A stretch of DNA of 64,000 nt from Mesostigma viride. Taxonomy: Eukaryota; Streptophyta; Mesostigmatophyceae; Mesostigmatales; Mesostigmataceae. The notes beneath the pieces are model-generated. The model worked only from the letters and a program-made list of their open reading frames with translations, ran no database searches and had not been told where the DNA came from. The stretch is taken from contig RPFO01000542.1 in assembly GCA_009746045.1 (NCBI GenBank), forward strand, positions 2,501-66,500, given 5' to 3'. The translations under genes and the position numbers were made by a program. Shown piece by piece: positions 42,547-52,623 of the stretch (position 1 is its first letter; each line of letters opens with the position of its first letter).

Positions 42547-44106
42547 ATGATACACTTTCGAACTTTGTCTGTAATTGTCGCTTTTCCCAACGATACTCGA
42601 TTTTCATGGATTTCGTTATGCCGGTCGTCATGGCATGCAGCACGCGAACGGGTGGGAGTTTTCGCCCTTGCGTCCGGTCGTCCAGGATTCAGTGCAATTA
42701 AGTTAAACACCGGGACGAAGCAGCCAACTGGCGCAAAAAGGGTTTTCGGAGATGAGAACCAGAATCCAGCGCAGCCTGAAGCCAAGGAAGTCAAGCGGCC
42801 GGGAGAATACAAGAAAGCCAAGAGGGTTATTGGGGAATTTTTCGCTGACAAGGCGTTTGAAGCGGCTCAGGCGATGACAAAACCCGAGGGGCGGGGGCCG
42901 GCATTCGAGCAGATGATTGCTGGCTTTAACTCTAGGGCCGCTGAACTAGGTCACGGGCTGTATCATGAGGAGGCGAAAAAACTTTACAATCAGGATCGGA
43001 TGGCAGAACTGAACAGGTTCTGGGTGGCTCGGATTAACGGCTTTTTTGATGGTCTGACCAAAAGCGACCCAGACAGAGACGTCAGAATGGTGCTGATGTC
43101 CACGCTTTACTGTGGTGACGACTTGGAGAAGGAGTTTTCGGCCGCGGAGTTGGAGAAGCTGACGGGGATGGACGCCAAGAAGATTCGCGGAATTCGCGCG
43201 ATTCGAAGGCAGCAGAAGCTGGACTACCTCAGACACGCGCAGGCTCGCCAGGGGCGCCCTTTGCCGCAATTCGTGATTGACGCGATAGTGGACGCGTGGA
43301 TGCACGATGATGAGTCGCGCGCCTCCTCCCAGATGAAGGATGTCAAGCGCACTTACAGCAGGGAGGGTCATGGCAATCGCGGGGTGCTCGTCGCCGTTGA
43401 GGGAGCGCGCTATTACATGACCTCCAAGGAGGACATGTACAATCACTTTCTCGAAAAGCACGCGTACTGGAACAAAAGGAGTGACCAGTATGATAAGGAC
43501 GTGGGCATTCACGTGGGCTACACGACCTTCTGCAAATACGCGCCCGATTGCATCAAGGGCAAGTGGAAGGAGAGGAACCTGTGCGCGTGTGAGAAGCACG
43601 TCACCATGCAGTCGGCCATGGGGGCGTGGACCAAGCACTGCAATGCGAACCACGGCAAGAACTGCAAGTGTGGCGCGGAGTGTGCGGGATGCTCCAAGTA
43701 CAGACTGCCGGACGGTACTTGCGGAATGTGGAAAGCCATTCACTCGACGGACTGGATCAAGCACTTTCACTGCCCGGTGTCCGCCGAGACTGACGGCAGG
43801 GATAACGGGCTGCGTGAAGGGGGCGGAATGGGCGGGGGGATGGAAGAGGGGGAGGGGGAAGATGAATGGCGGGGACGGGACCTGGAAGACCTCGACATTT
43901 CTGAGAGGCTGGTGGAGGACGAAGATGGGGTGCCGAGGACGGAGAGGGTTCACCGCATACTGAAGATGGCGTGTGTGGAGGGGTTCTGTCCTGAGGAATC
44001 ATGCGGCATCCATAATAACTGGGTGCAGTGTGATCGGGACAAGAATTCCACGGAGATTCTGAATTGGTTCAAGTTCGAGATGGTGGAGCAGACTGTGACC
44101 CGAGGG
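42547..44106 (+). CDS. Transposase-like gene, exon 1
   Basis: About 520 codons, start uncertain: an ATG at 42547 opens the frame, but the first ~50 residues look less protein-like. An upstream mini-exon ending near 42234 (ATGAGCCGCGAAG|GTGAGG) spliced near 42700 is possible. From about 42730 the protein is charged and helical, then carries a Cys/His cluster (TFCKYAPDCIKGK, RNLCACEKH, KNCKCGAECAGC) likely to bind zinc. The donor is GTGAGG at 44107 or GTGAGT at 44113, both phase 0. A CxC...H cluster ahead of an acidic catalytic domain also occurs in repeat-encoded proteins of several animals, from memory. Confidence 0.75.
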
Positions 44107-44171
44107 GTGAGGGTGAGTAGATTTCGATTTCATTTCTCCGTTAAAATGTTGTTGACTTTTTGTTTTTGTGA

Positions 44172-45380
44172 CCTATAGCTGCAGCGAGACCCTTTGTGAG
44201 TTGCAGTTATCTGATCGAAATGCGATTTTATTGCAAATCGAAACTTTTTGCGGACCTTTGCGAAACAGGGCGAGACCGATGGCAGGGCGGCGAAGAAGGT
44301 GAAGCGGCCCGAGCAAGTCCCAATGAGGTCCACCCCAGCTGAGCTGCGGGACGAGATTCTTAAGAGGTGGGACAAGTTCACCGTGCACTGCTTTACGGCC
44401 TGGTCGCAGGCGGATACAATCAAGGATCGGGAGAAGAATCTGAGAGAGGGGGACGTGCTCGTGCACGGCGACTGGGCCGAGAACTACGAGAACAGCAACT
44501 ACGTCCAACTGCAGTCGCAGTACTTCCACAAGCGCAGCCACATCCTGATGCCCATGATCGTGCGTTATCGGCTCAACGGCGAGCTGGAAAAGCGCGTCTT
44601 CTTTTTCCTGGGGGATTCCAGTATCAAGCGGGGCGAGCGCGCACTCGTATACGCTCTTCGCAAGATTCTGGAAACCCTGCGGGTAGAAGTAGGGGTAGAG
44701 GTGCGAAACCTGTACATGTGCTCGGACAACTGCGCGGTGCAGTTTAAGTCCAGGTACGTGATTAACCAGATTAACGGTCTGCTCATGGGGGATCCCGACC
44801 TGCAGGCCTTTGAGTTCCACTACATGGGGGAGCAGCATGGGAAGGGGGAGGTGGATGGTCAAGGAGCGAAGTGCAAGTGCGTCTTGAGGGAAATGCAGAG
44901 GATTCCCGAAAACCAGCACATACTTGAGACCCACCAGCTAGTCGCCTACTTGAACCAGAACTGGCAGGGCGGCAAGACATCGAGCAGGGAGTCGGCCCGC
45001 GCGCGGGCCGAGAACGTCACTCGCCACTTCTTCCTTTTACCCCCGGTACGGAATTTTGTGTTATTTCAGGTTTTAAGACGTCAACTGCCGATGTTCTACA
45101 AAAATTCAAACCCAATAAAGGTATCTCTGCAGAGAGACCCTATATACTGTCAATGGGTTGCTTTTCTTTTAGGTATGAAATTTCGCTTGTTCTATCGGTA
45201 TGAAGGGGTCTCTCTGCAGCTATACCCTGTGTCGAATTTCGATCACTTGATATCTTGTCGTACGTTGTTATTATGATTCGAATGGGGTCTCTCTGCAGCT
45301 ATACCCTGTGTCGAATTTTGATGACTGTATGTCTTGTCGTTAATTTTTTTTTTGTAAGGGGTCTCTCTGCAGCTATACCC
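44172..45380. repeat. Near-palindromes in both introns of the transposase-like gene
   Basis: One in intron 1 (44172-44192) and four in intron 2 (starts about 45119, 45206, 45285, 45359). The last three are identical in their core, TCTCTCTGCAGCTATACC, spaced 74-79 bp apart. Confidence 0.9.
44269..45045 (+). CDS. Transposase-like gene, exon 2 with candidate DDE residues
   Basis: 259 codons, phase 0 at both ends (acceptor CGAAACAG, donor GTACGG), intact. Candidate metal-binding acids: Asp in LVHGDWAENYEN, Asp in MCSDNCAVQFKSR about 90 residues later, and Glu in HGKGEVDGQGAKCK about 50 after that. Order and spacing fit an RNase H-fold DDE nuclease, and the three motifs resemble those of an unclassified transposase-like family I remember from invertebrate genomes. 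It is the best candidate for the enzyme that moved the 35-kb element; the family assignment needs a profile search. Confidence 0.7.
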
Positions 45381-45451
45381 TGTTTTATTGATTTTTGGTC
45401 AATTTTGCTAACTTGAACGGTATTCTTTTTGTCCTAACTATTTGATGACAG

Positions 45452-46198
45452 GACGTCGAGTCCGGCCGACGCGCGGAGGTGGAGGAGGTGCCTGGCATCA
45501 AGCAGGCGCATTGGTGGCGACTGGACAAGTCCGACCCTGGCCTTTTGATGATTAGGCGCTATTCCTGCTACTGTCCGCCCTGTTTGGCTGGGCGGTTTGA
45601 GGGATGTCTAAGCGAGTGGTCGTTTATCATCGAGTTCAATGATGCAGGAAGCTCGATGAAAACTGTCCGTTTGCTGCCACCGAGCCAGCCCAACCCTCCG
45701 GTTCGCATGGTGACGCGGGGGGAGCAGCTGAAGGACAAGCGGGAGGCGATGGGCCGGCAGATGAGACTCCACGACTATGTGGCAGTTCCATCGGACAAGG
45801 ACACGGATCACGATCCCATCCACCCGTTCTGGTTGGCTGAGGTTGTAAGCGAAGCCGGGCCGATCGTGTTAGACGAGAACTTCGAGAGGTGGGTCGAGGG
45901 CCGGAACGGACGGGAGAAGGAGCTGTTCCTCGCCGGGAATGGCATTCTTCCCGTTCGGATTTGGAAGCGGGATAAGCATGACCCCCTGCATTTCACGCTC
46001 AACGTTGAGGATTGGCCACCGTCACGCCAGCCCGAGCTTGTGAATTGCTATCTCTGCGTCGCTCCGGCTCTCCGGCTAGAAGCACGCGTGCGCAGCGACG
46101 GAATGTGTGCCGACATCAGGATGAGCAAGGAGCTCGACAAGTGGCTTACTGCGCTGGTGATCAAGGATGAAGCCCCGGAGGGGCCGGCACCGACTTAA
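45452..46198 (+). CDS. Transposase-like gene, exon 3
   Basis: 248 codons plus stop, joined in phase 0 after acceptor ATGACAG. It opens with VESGRRAEVEEVPGIKQ, has a Cys motif (YSCYCPPCLAGRFEGC) that could complete a zinc site, then a ~150-residue C-terminal domain containing HDYVAVPSD and HPFWLAEVV. The latter looks like the start of a small chromatin-reader-like (BAH/Tudor-like) fold, but I cannot confirm it. The total protein would be about 1,027 aa. Confidence 0.7.
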   Translation, partial: DVESGRRAEVEEVPGIKQAHWWRLDKSDPGLLMIRRYSCYCPPCLAGRFEGCLSEWSFIIEFNDAGSSMKTVRLLPPSQPNPPVRMVTRGEQLKDKREAMGRQMRLHDYVAVPSDKDTDHDPIHPFWLAEVVSEAGPIVLDENFERWVEGRNGREKELFLAGNGILPVRIWKRDKHDPLHFTLNVEDWPPSRQPELVNCYLCVAPALRLEARVRSDGMCADIRMSKELDKWLTALVIKDEAPEGPAPT

Positions 46199-47021
46199 AC
46201 AAGAAATTGGGGTCTCGCTGCGGGTAGACGACGCCCTAGTTTCGGCTCGTTTATATCTTTAGAGTGGGGCTTCAGTAGGGTGTAAAAAGGTGCCCGCATA
46301 TATTGTATATATTTTTCGAGATCTTTCTGTGGTCAAGTTTAAGGGTAGTTGATAATTTTTTGCGGCCTTCAATTAACAGTTATTTTTTACTGCATTATAA
46401 TTTTATGCTGTATATTTAAATAATGATAAGGATTTCGATATTTTTTTGCACAATCTATTCGACATTTGTTTCTGCAAATGTCGAGAATTTATTGCTCCAC
46501 CCCCACAAAAAAAATCGTTCCGGAACTGTTCGAAGAGAATAGCAATGACAGGATTCGAACCCGGGTCCACATTGATGTTCGGAGTGAGGTAGGCCAGCCA
46601 CCATGTTCCGCACTCAAATCTGGCTCGGGTCCGATCCCTTGCAGTGCTCTTCGCTTCGAACAGCTCCGGAACAAGTTTTTTGTGGGGTTGGAGCAATAAA
46701 TACTTATTTGCCGGGCGCAGTTGTCATTCCGCCTAGTACAATTGCGTCACTAGTACAATTTTTGTCTGGGTACGGTACGAACCAATAACGCAATATTTAG
46801 TATCTAATCGCCGCTGCTCTTGCTGAATTTTAACCGGAAGCTGAAAAAGGTGTCCGGTGAAGCGAATAGTAGTGACTGGTGGTCGTGCCCTTCCATTACT
46901 CCTTATCGACAAATTTTGGGTTCTACCTGCAGTGATAACCCTTGCGCGTCTGGCTGTCGGGGTCACCAATTTCCTGTCGATTGCAAGCAGCCAAGCTTGC
47001 CGAAATTTAACACTGTCACAA
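46199..47021. other. Intergenic region with palindromes and foldback DNA
   Basis: Holds two diverged CTGCAG palindromes (46210-46231 and 46918-46941), AT-rich sequence, a 9-bp-stem hairpin at 46460-46483 and the foldback element listed separately. No gene besides the small one downstream. Confidence 0.6.
46488..46700. mobile_element. Foldback (imperfect palindrome) element with tRNA-like boxes
   Basis: 213 bp whose two halves are inverted copies: TTTATTGCTCCA at the left and TGGAGCAATAAA at the right, with matching CCCCACAAAAAA and GTTCCGGA(A/G)CTGTTCGAAG inside. The left arm includes GGATTCGAACCCGGGTCC, which looks like a tRNA T-arm/B box on the minus strand; the right arm has a diverged equivalent. 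No complete tRNA folds from it. Confidence 0.7.
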
Positions 47022-47459
47022 ATGGAGCAGAGCGATATTTTCGGTTCTCAGCATACCTATGTGATGGTCGACAAAAATGAGCACGCTGCAAACATCAGAA
47101 TTGATGTAGAGTTGCTCGGACCTTCTGCACAGTGGGGTGCAGGTGTCATTGCGTTCGGCAATGGCATGATCGATCTGGTGCCACCCGATTCAGATTTGAA
47201 CCCTGCTTACCAATGCGTGCCTGACAATCAGGCGAGAGTGGTGGTGGAGAGCACGGAAATTCCGGGCTCTCCCAATGTATCAATGATGCGCCTGAGGGCT
47301 GAGGCCCAGCAGGAGTTCCTGGCTGCTGCGGAGAACGGCGGGGCCAAGTGGAACACCAAAATGTATACAGGCGAGCCTCCCAACTACAGGGGAGACCTGT
47401 ACCAGGGAGTGTACTCCTTCGGCGATTTTGACATCGACGGATGGGGCACCTTTTTCTAG
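47022..47459 (+). CDS. Small protein gene next to the right TIR
   Basis: 145 codons from ATG 47022 (MEQSDIFGSQHTYVMVDKNE), stop 47457-47459. The open frame extends upstream to 46857, but that part includes the palindrome at 46918, so the downstream ATG is preferred. The protein is compact and acidic, with VELLGPSAQWGAGVIAFGNG and a C-terminus DFDIDGWGTFF. No family recognised. It lies about 400 bp inside the right end of the 35-kb element. Confidence 0.55.
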   Translation: MEQSDIFGSQHTYVMVDKNEHAANIRIDVELLGPSAQWGAGVIAFGNGMIDLVPPDSDLNPAYQCVPDNQARVVVESTEIPGSPNVSMMRLRAEAQQEFLAAAENGGAKWNTKMYTGEPPNYRGDLYQGVYSFGDFDIDGWGTFF

Positions 47460-47866
47460 GCGCAATGCCTAAGTTGTCAAATACTCGACAATGTCGACTT
47501 TATGTGCACATATTTATATTCATTGAGAATGATAAAATTACGGACATGTGCACATTTATATACTGATTCAATAAAAAATTTCGGCAATTTTGTTCCCGGC
47601 ATTGATAATCAAAAGCTGCTAGCAGGCCAAGGACTTCAAAAGTGGCAATAGATCGATGTAGGTCGTCGCTAAACTTGTCTAGTCGTCATATTTCGGTCGC
47701 AAAATTCGTGCGTGGCCTGCAGGCATCGGACAAAGTGCACGCAAAAGCAGGAGTCGGTTGAGTTCGAAGCACGGCAGACAAAAAATTTCGGCGCAAAGTC
47801 CGTCCGGCGAAAAATTCGCTCGGCTGCCAAATTTTCGGCAAGAATTTCGGCGCAATGTCCGGTTTT
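47460..47866. other. Non-coding sub-terminal region
   Basis: AT-rich 3' flank of the small gene (AATAAAAAATT near 47570), then a GC-richer sub-terminal stretch with repeated TTCGGC/GCGCAA words approaching the right TIR. No gene seen. Confidence 0.5.
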
Positions 47867-47929
47867 CGGACGATTGAAATTAGCGTTGTTTTCTTGCAAA
47901 AATCTACCCCATTCCGCGTGGGCCCACCC
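47867..47929 (-). repeat. Right terminal inverted repeat of the 35-kb element
   Basis: 63 bp, inverted copy of 12643-12714. Outer end GGGTGGGCCCACGCGGAATG in minus-strand reading, followed on the plus strand by AATG. Confidence 0.85.
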
Positions 47930-47933
47930 AATG

Positions 47934-50190
47934 AACAGGTAGGGCGACAGCACGCAGCCCTGCCACACACCCTTCTGTGAAGGGCATGGGGGCGTGGTCC
48001 CGTAAGAAGTGCGCACCGAAGTGGTGGACCCTTCATACAGGTTGCGGATGACAGCAATCAGGGGGCGGGGGATCCGGAACAACTCGAGGATGTCCCAAAG
48101 CGCAGGCCAGAAAACCGAATCGAAGGCTTTGATGAAGTCCACCAGCACAAGGTGCAAAGGGGACTCACCAGGCTGAAGGCGTTGCAGTTCCTCCACCAGT
48201 CGGCGAGTAGCGAAGAGCGCCTGTACTGTGTTGCGACCTGAACGGAAGCCGTGCTGAGTCTCGCTGAGGTGACCGTCCAGGGCCGTGCGCAGGCGGTTCA
48301 GGATGAGCCGCATAAGAAGCTTGAGGGGGGCACTTTGAATGCACACCCCTCTGTAGTTGCCGGGGTCGGCCGGCGACCCCTTGTTCTTGTACAGCATCGT
48401 GCGAAAACTGTGTTGCCAGGCCGCTGGAGGTGGTTGCGACGACAGCAGAAGGCGGTTGCAGATGTCCCGGAAGAGCAGCATAACACCTGTGTCCTCGAAT
48501 TCGGCTGCAAGTTTTACAACTGCGGCCGGAATCTCGTCAGAGCCGGTGGCTGCGTCATAACGCAGGCGCTGGACCGCCTCCGTGACCTCGCGAGAGGTGA
48601 AAGGAGGCATGTCAGACGGGTCGCCAAGTGGGCCGACCAGCGGGGCCTGGACTAGGTAGTCCGCCGCTGACCTACGCGGGGCAGGGCGCCCAGCGGGGCC
48701 GGCCAGGGCGGCCGGGCGGGCGGCGGCGGCTAGGAGCAGGGGTGGGGGCGGCGCAGCTGTCCCCACGACCTCGGCCGTGGCCGTGGCCCAGGTACGAAGC
48801 CGCTTGGCTGGGGCGCCGGGGACGTCGTGGCGGTGGGGCCGGCCGAGGCCGTCCGGGTGCCCGAGGCGCTTGTACCAGAACCAGGCCCCCTTGCCGTCGT
48901 GCTTCTGCTGGCAGCTGCGCAGGTCCTTGACCATGTGCTGAGCATCTGCCTTCTCAGCCTGCTCGTAGGCGGCCCTCAGAGCTGCTTGCAGCCCAGGTTT
49001 GGCGATCGGATCTCTGTTGCGGCGGAGCATCTGCCTGGCGGCAACCACGGTCGGTGCGTGACGGTGGACAGCAAGCTGCCGGCGCGGAGGCAAGGTGGGG
49101 AGGGTGCGGGCAGCCAGGCGATACTTGGCAGCGACACCACGGAGGATCACTGAAATATCACCCGGCGGCGGAATGGCGTGTAACTGCTGTCGGCTGCCCC
49201 GGGCGTCGAAGACGGCCAGGAAATCATCCCTGTGCGACATAGCGGCCTGCTCTGCTGCTGACATCTTGTCGGCATCCTTCAGCACAATCCGGAGCACCTT
49301 CAGATCTGGCTGAGGCGCCAGCTGTCGCGACGGTTTCACCCCAGGAAACCGCAATCTGATGCGAGCGAGCACGAGACGATGATCAGATTCCACCGTGCTG
49401 ACAGAATCTTGCAGGACGCGAGCATCGACAACTGAGGGGCGCTGAGCCCGGCGTACACAGACATAGTCAAGGCACACCACCCGATCCGACGGCCCAAAAA
49501 AGGTGGCCAGCTGCTCAGCGGGGCGTGCGAAAGAAGCATTGCATGCAACCAGCGCAGATTCTGCCAGCAGATTCGCAAATAAAGGCGTGTTACCGTTGGC
49601 TGTCGTGTTGGTGGGGAATACTGAGCGCCCCCAGTGCCAACTGGCAGCGTGGCGTTGGCGTCGAGCAGCATAACCAGGAAGTGCCGAGCTGGGATGTTGG
49701 CCTCCTCCTCCTTGAGGGCGTCGAAGAAGGACTCACGTTCCGCCTGAGCTCGACCCGCATGTGGTGCATATCCCACGATAACGGTTAGCGTGTGGTGTGA
49801 ATGGCCCTCAGTGGCTGAAAAAGTGGCCACTAGCACACGCGGGGACCGCAGCACGATGGACTGGAGCTGCTCTGATGCTGCCGGCGAGCACAAGAGGCCC
49901 ACACCACCTTGGCCCGGCGCGTCGCCGCCACCATAGTGGAACCGCCAGCCTGCACGCAGGTCGTCGACCAGCAGACCGTTGACCGCGTGCTGAGGGTCAA
50001 CGGTGCGTCGGTGCTCCTGGACTCCAAGAACAGCGATCTTGTTGTCGGCGCACAGGGCGATCAGCTCGTCGACGCGTTGGCGTGCTGGGGTGCCGCCGCT
50101 CGTAGAAGGATCTGCAGGGAGGGTGCGCACGTTAAAACTTGCAATACCAAGAATGGGCCGTTGCCCTATTAGCGGGGGGGTGGGGGTGGG
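47934..50190 (-). pseudogene. LINE-A ORF2, endonuclease and RT up to motif B
   Basis: The endonuclease nicks target DNA and the RT primes from the nick. APE endonuclease motifs: ILGIASFNVRTL, VQEHR, VGYAPH, LLDANATL and, after a frame change near 49600, SDHRLVLARIRL. A Lys/Arg-rich linker follows, then RT: AATGSDEIPAAVVK, NYRGVCIQSAPLKLL, ETQHGFRSGRNT, VLVDFIKAFDSVFW (motif A) and GVWQGCVLSPYLF (motif B). At 47933 the frame runs into the 35-kb element. The YADD box is at the far side (about 12500). Confidence 0.9.
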
Positions 50191-50366
50191 GGTGGGGGTG
50201 GAGAAGGGTAGTGCTGGAGGTGGGGGTGGGGTGTGTGGGGGGGGGAGGGGGAGGGTGGCGATTGGGGTTAATGCTTGTCAACGCATGGAGGCTTTCTTTA
50301 AGGACGGATATGCGTCGTCTCCGTCCTGGCTGGGGTCGCCGGCGTGTCGACTGGGCCTCATCCCGC

Positions 50367-51896
50367 TCAAGGCGGGCTAGGAGGCGTGTGAGGCTGGTAA
50401 ATTGGCGGGAAGGTTGACCGTGGCGTGCCTGGCGACCTTGCATCCTGATCATGCTCGCACGGTGCGACATGAGGATGGAAAGGGGCTTGTTTATAAAGGC
50501 TGTGCCCAAAGCCTATTGTACCGCGAGGCCGCGAGGGTGTGCCCTTACCGGGCGCCATCCATACCCGGGACGTGCGTAGACGATGATGACGCAGCTGGGG
50601 CGGGCCTGGTACGGCCCGACTTGTGCCGCTTGTTATAGGAGCCTGCGCCGCCGTGCGCTGGCCGTTGATGAAGAGCACGGGGGTGTCGTGGACGAGGCGG
50701 ACGTAGACCTTCTGGCCCTCATGCCTGGCCTTGATCGCCACGTCGCTGCCCAGCAGACCGTTCTTTATGACTAGCTGGGCCGGGGAGAGGAGGTCGTCGA
50801 GGCTCGGCGCGTTCCTCCCGCCGAGGAGCTTGCGGGCCTGCATGGAGTACCTTCACCTTGCTGGCCACATTCGCGAAGGTCACCCGGATGGGGCCAGGCT
50901 GGCCCGCCATCCAAGCTGCCGACTCAATGCGGATGCGCTCGTTGCCCAGCTGCAGCCGGCCCACGATGAGGTTCTGGTACAGCCGTTGCGCTAGCATCAG
51001 GTCCGTTTCTGGCTGTGGCGCGACCTGGAAATATCGAACCACTATACTGCGTGACCGCTGGTCCTCCTCAACAGCAGTCTTGTGGGCTGCAACCCCCCTG
51101 CGTGCGGCATCCTCCATCAGGTTGGCAATGTCGGTCTGTTTCACCATGTTAGCGTAGCTGGTGGGTGCAGGGGCGGCCGGCTGGGGCGGGCTAGTCATGG
51201 CGGCCTTGACCTTGGCAATGCTGGATTGGAGCTCAGCAGTGTCTTGGCGGATAGCAGTGGATAGGGCGCCGAGTTGAGCGGCCATGTCGTCGACTTTCTG
51301 GTTGAGCTGGCGCAGGGTTGCGTCCGGGGAAGCAATAAGGGTATTGGCGGTGCCTTCGGCATCCTCGAAAGCGGCAAGAAGTGCCCGGAGGCAAGGGGCC
51401 TTCGCGTAGCTCAGAAAAACAGAAAGACGAAGCTGTGGCAGCTCCAGATATGGCGAACGTTGTCCACTGAAATGGTCTCGCCAGACGTGCTGGGAAGATA
51501 TAGCTCATGGCCTTTGGCGTGCAGGAGGAGCAGGATAGCCTGCGCCTGCTCGGCGGTAAGCGAAAAGAACCGGTGCTCGGCGACAGCCCTGCCAGGCAGG
51601 AAGTCCGCTGGGTCAAACGCAGCGTCGGCGATGGCGTCGTCGTCGTCGTCGTCAAGGGGGTCCGTCTCACGGGAAACCTCGCTGGAAGAAGGAGCCGCAG
51701 ACGGAGGGATCTGGCTGTCCATCTCGTCGACGGGGCCGGGGCAATGCCGCTTAGACGAAACGTTAATGGCGGCATCAGCAGACGATGGCTGGGTCGCAAT
51801 GGTGTCCACAGCGTCGACTAGTTGCGTGATGGTATGAGGCGCTGAATCCCCCCCATCGGCGGGGGAGTGGGAGGCGGCTGAAGGTGATTCCGCCAT
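50367..51896 (-). pseudogene. LINE-A ORF1 protein, frame-broken
   Basis: RNA-binding chaperone-type ORF1. ATG at 51896 (MAESPSAASHSPADGGD); an acidic N-terminal part (DDDDDDAIADAAFDP); a short coiled coil (MAAQLGALSTAIRQDTAELQ); then an RRM-like part (SRSIVVRYFQVAPQPETD...IRVTFANVASKVKVL) and a C-terminal domain (LDDLLSPAQLVIKNGLL...KVYVRLVHDTPVLFINGQR). Frame changes near 51410 and 50840 break it. The C-terminal limit is uncertain. Confidence 0.75.
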
Positions 51897-52091
51897 GGCT
51901 ACTTTCCGGAAAATACGATCCCTGCCTGCGCTGCGTTTTATGATATTGCGCTAAATCTTGGGCGATGGCGGCTGAAAATTATATCATCGTGTTCGTCATT
52001 AAAAGACGCTTCTACTGCAATTTACCCGACCAAATTTTATGCCCGGATGTAAAAGTTATGAGCATTCTCGGCATCCGATGCCAGCCTGCAT

Positions 52092-52623
52092 AGCTACAGA
52101 TAGCTCACCTGACTGCAGCACACTGCACTTGTGTACACGTGTACACCCCCCCGGCCCCACGTTAAGATTGGGGTCCGACCAATCCAGGGCTCACGATCTT
52201 CAAGAATCTCACCATTTTCATTCGTCTCTACTCAATAGTAATACTTTCTACTACTACTCTGGCGCTGGTAGAGATCAAGTGCAGGCGGTGTCTGGTTGTT
52301 GCATGCTCAGGGTGGTAGATGCAGCACTCGGCCACTACAGAATTCTCTGCTTGTTTTCTGCATGTTCACATCAGCTGCTATCTACTGACTAGTACATTCT
52401 ACAGTGCAGTAAGCGGAACCACCCACACTACAGAATTCTCAGCTGCTGACTGCGGCGTGGGACAGGGACACAACATCAACAACAACAGATGCAGCACACT
52501 GGCGCACTTCTGTACACCCCCCCAGCCCCACGCGTTGGGGGGGGGTGTATTGGGGACAATCCATGGCTCGCGCCTTGACTCAACGTACCAGCCACTATGC
52601 AACGTAGATAATAACATCATTTT
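52092..52623. other. No recognisable gene
   Basis: Contains repeated words (GTGTACACCCCCCC, CTACAGAATTCTC, AATCCATGGCTC/AATCCAGGGCTC) at 52130-52200 and 52400-52570, which suggests an old ~350-bp duplication. No coding signal. Confidence 0.45.

Larger units (their letters stand above)
12643..47929. mobile_element. 35.3-kb TIR element carrying two gene blocks, inserted in LINE-A
   Basis: The ends are inverted repeats: both begin GGGTGG, then T or G, then CCCACGCGGAATG, and similarity continues for 63-72 bp to TTTCAATCGTCCG. AATG flanks both ends (12639-12642 and 47930-47933). Both outer flanks are the same LINE reading frame, broken between the YLF and IIVVEY residues of the RT, so this is one insertion. 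Inside are a minus-strand nine-exon gene, a central minisatellite, a plus-strand transposase-like gene, a small gene, and nested LTR and DIRS retrotransposons. Without those two elements it would be about 19 kb. A cargo-carrying cut-and-paste transposon is my inference; the superfamily is not assigned. Confidence 0.8.
47930..52079 (-). mobile_element. LINE-A, 5' part
   Basis: 5' UTR (51897-52079), ORF1 and most of ORF2 of a two-ORF, APE-type LINE. With the 3' part at 11473-12642 the element is about 5.3 kb and looks full length. Target duplication GCCAGCCTGCAT lies at 52080-52091. A G-rich run (GGGGGTGGGGGTGGGGG on plus) at 50175-50255 separates the ORFs. Confidence 0.9.

Noticed and set aside
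43801-43953. Antisense frame of 335 codons at 42946-43953
   Set aside because: A shadow of the transposase-like exon; the sense strand has the motifs and splice sites.
12643-47929. Polinton/Maverick or integrated large DNA virus
   Set aside because: No protein-primed polymerase, packaging ATPase, capsid or retroviral-type integrase belongs to the element itself, and the target duplication is 4 bp rather than 6.
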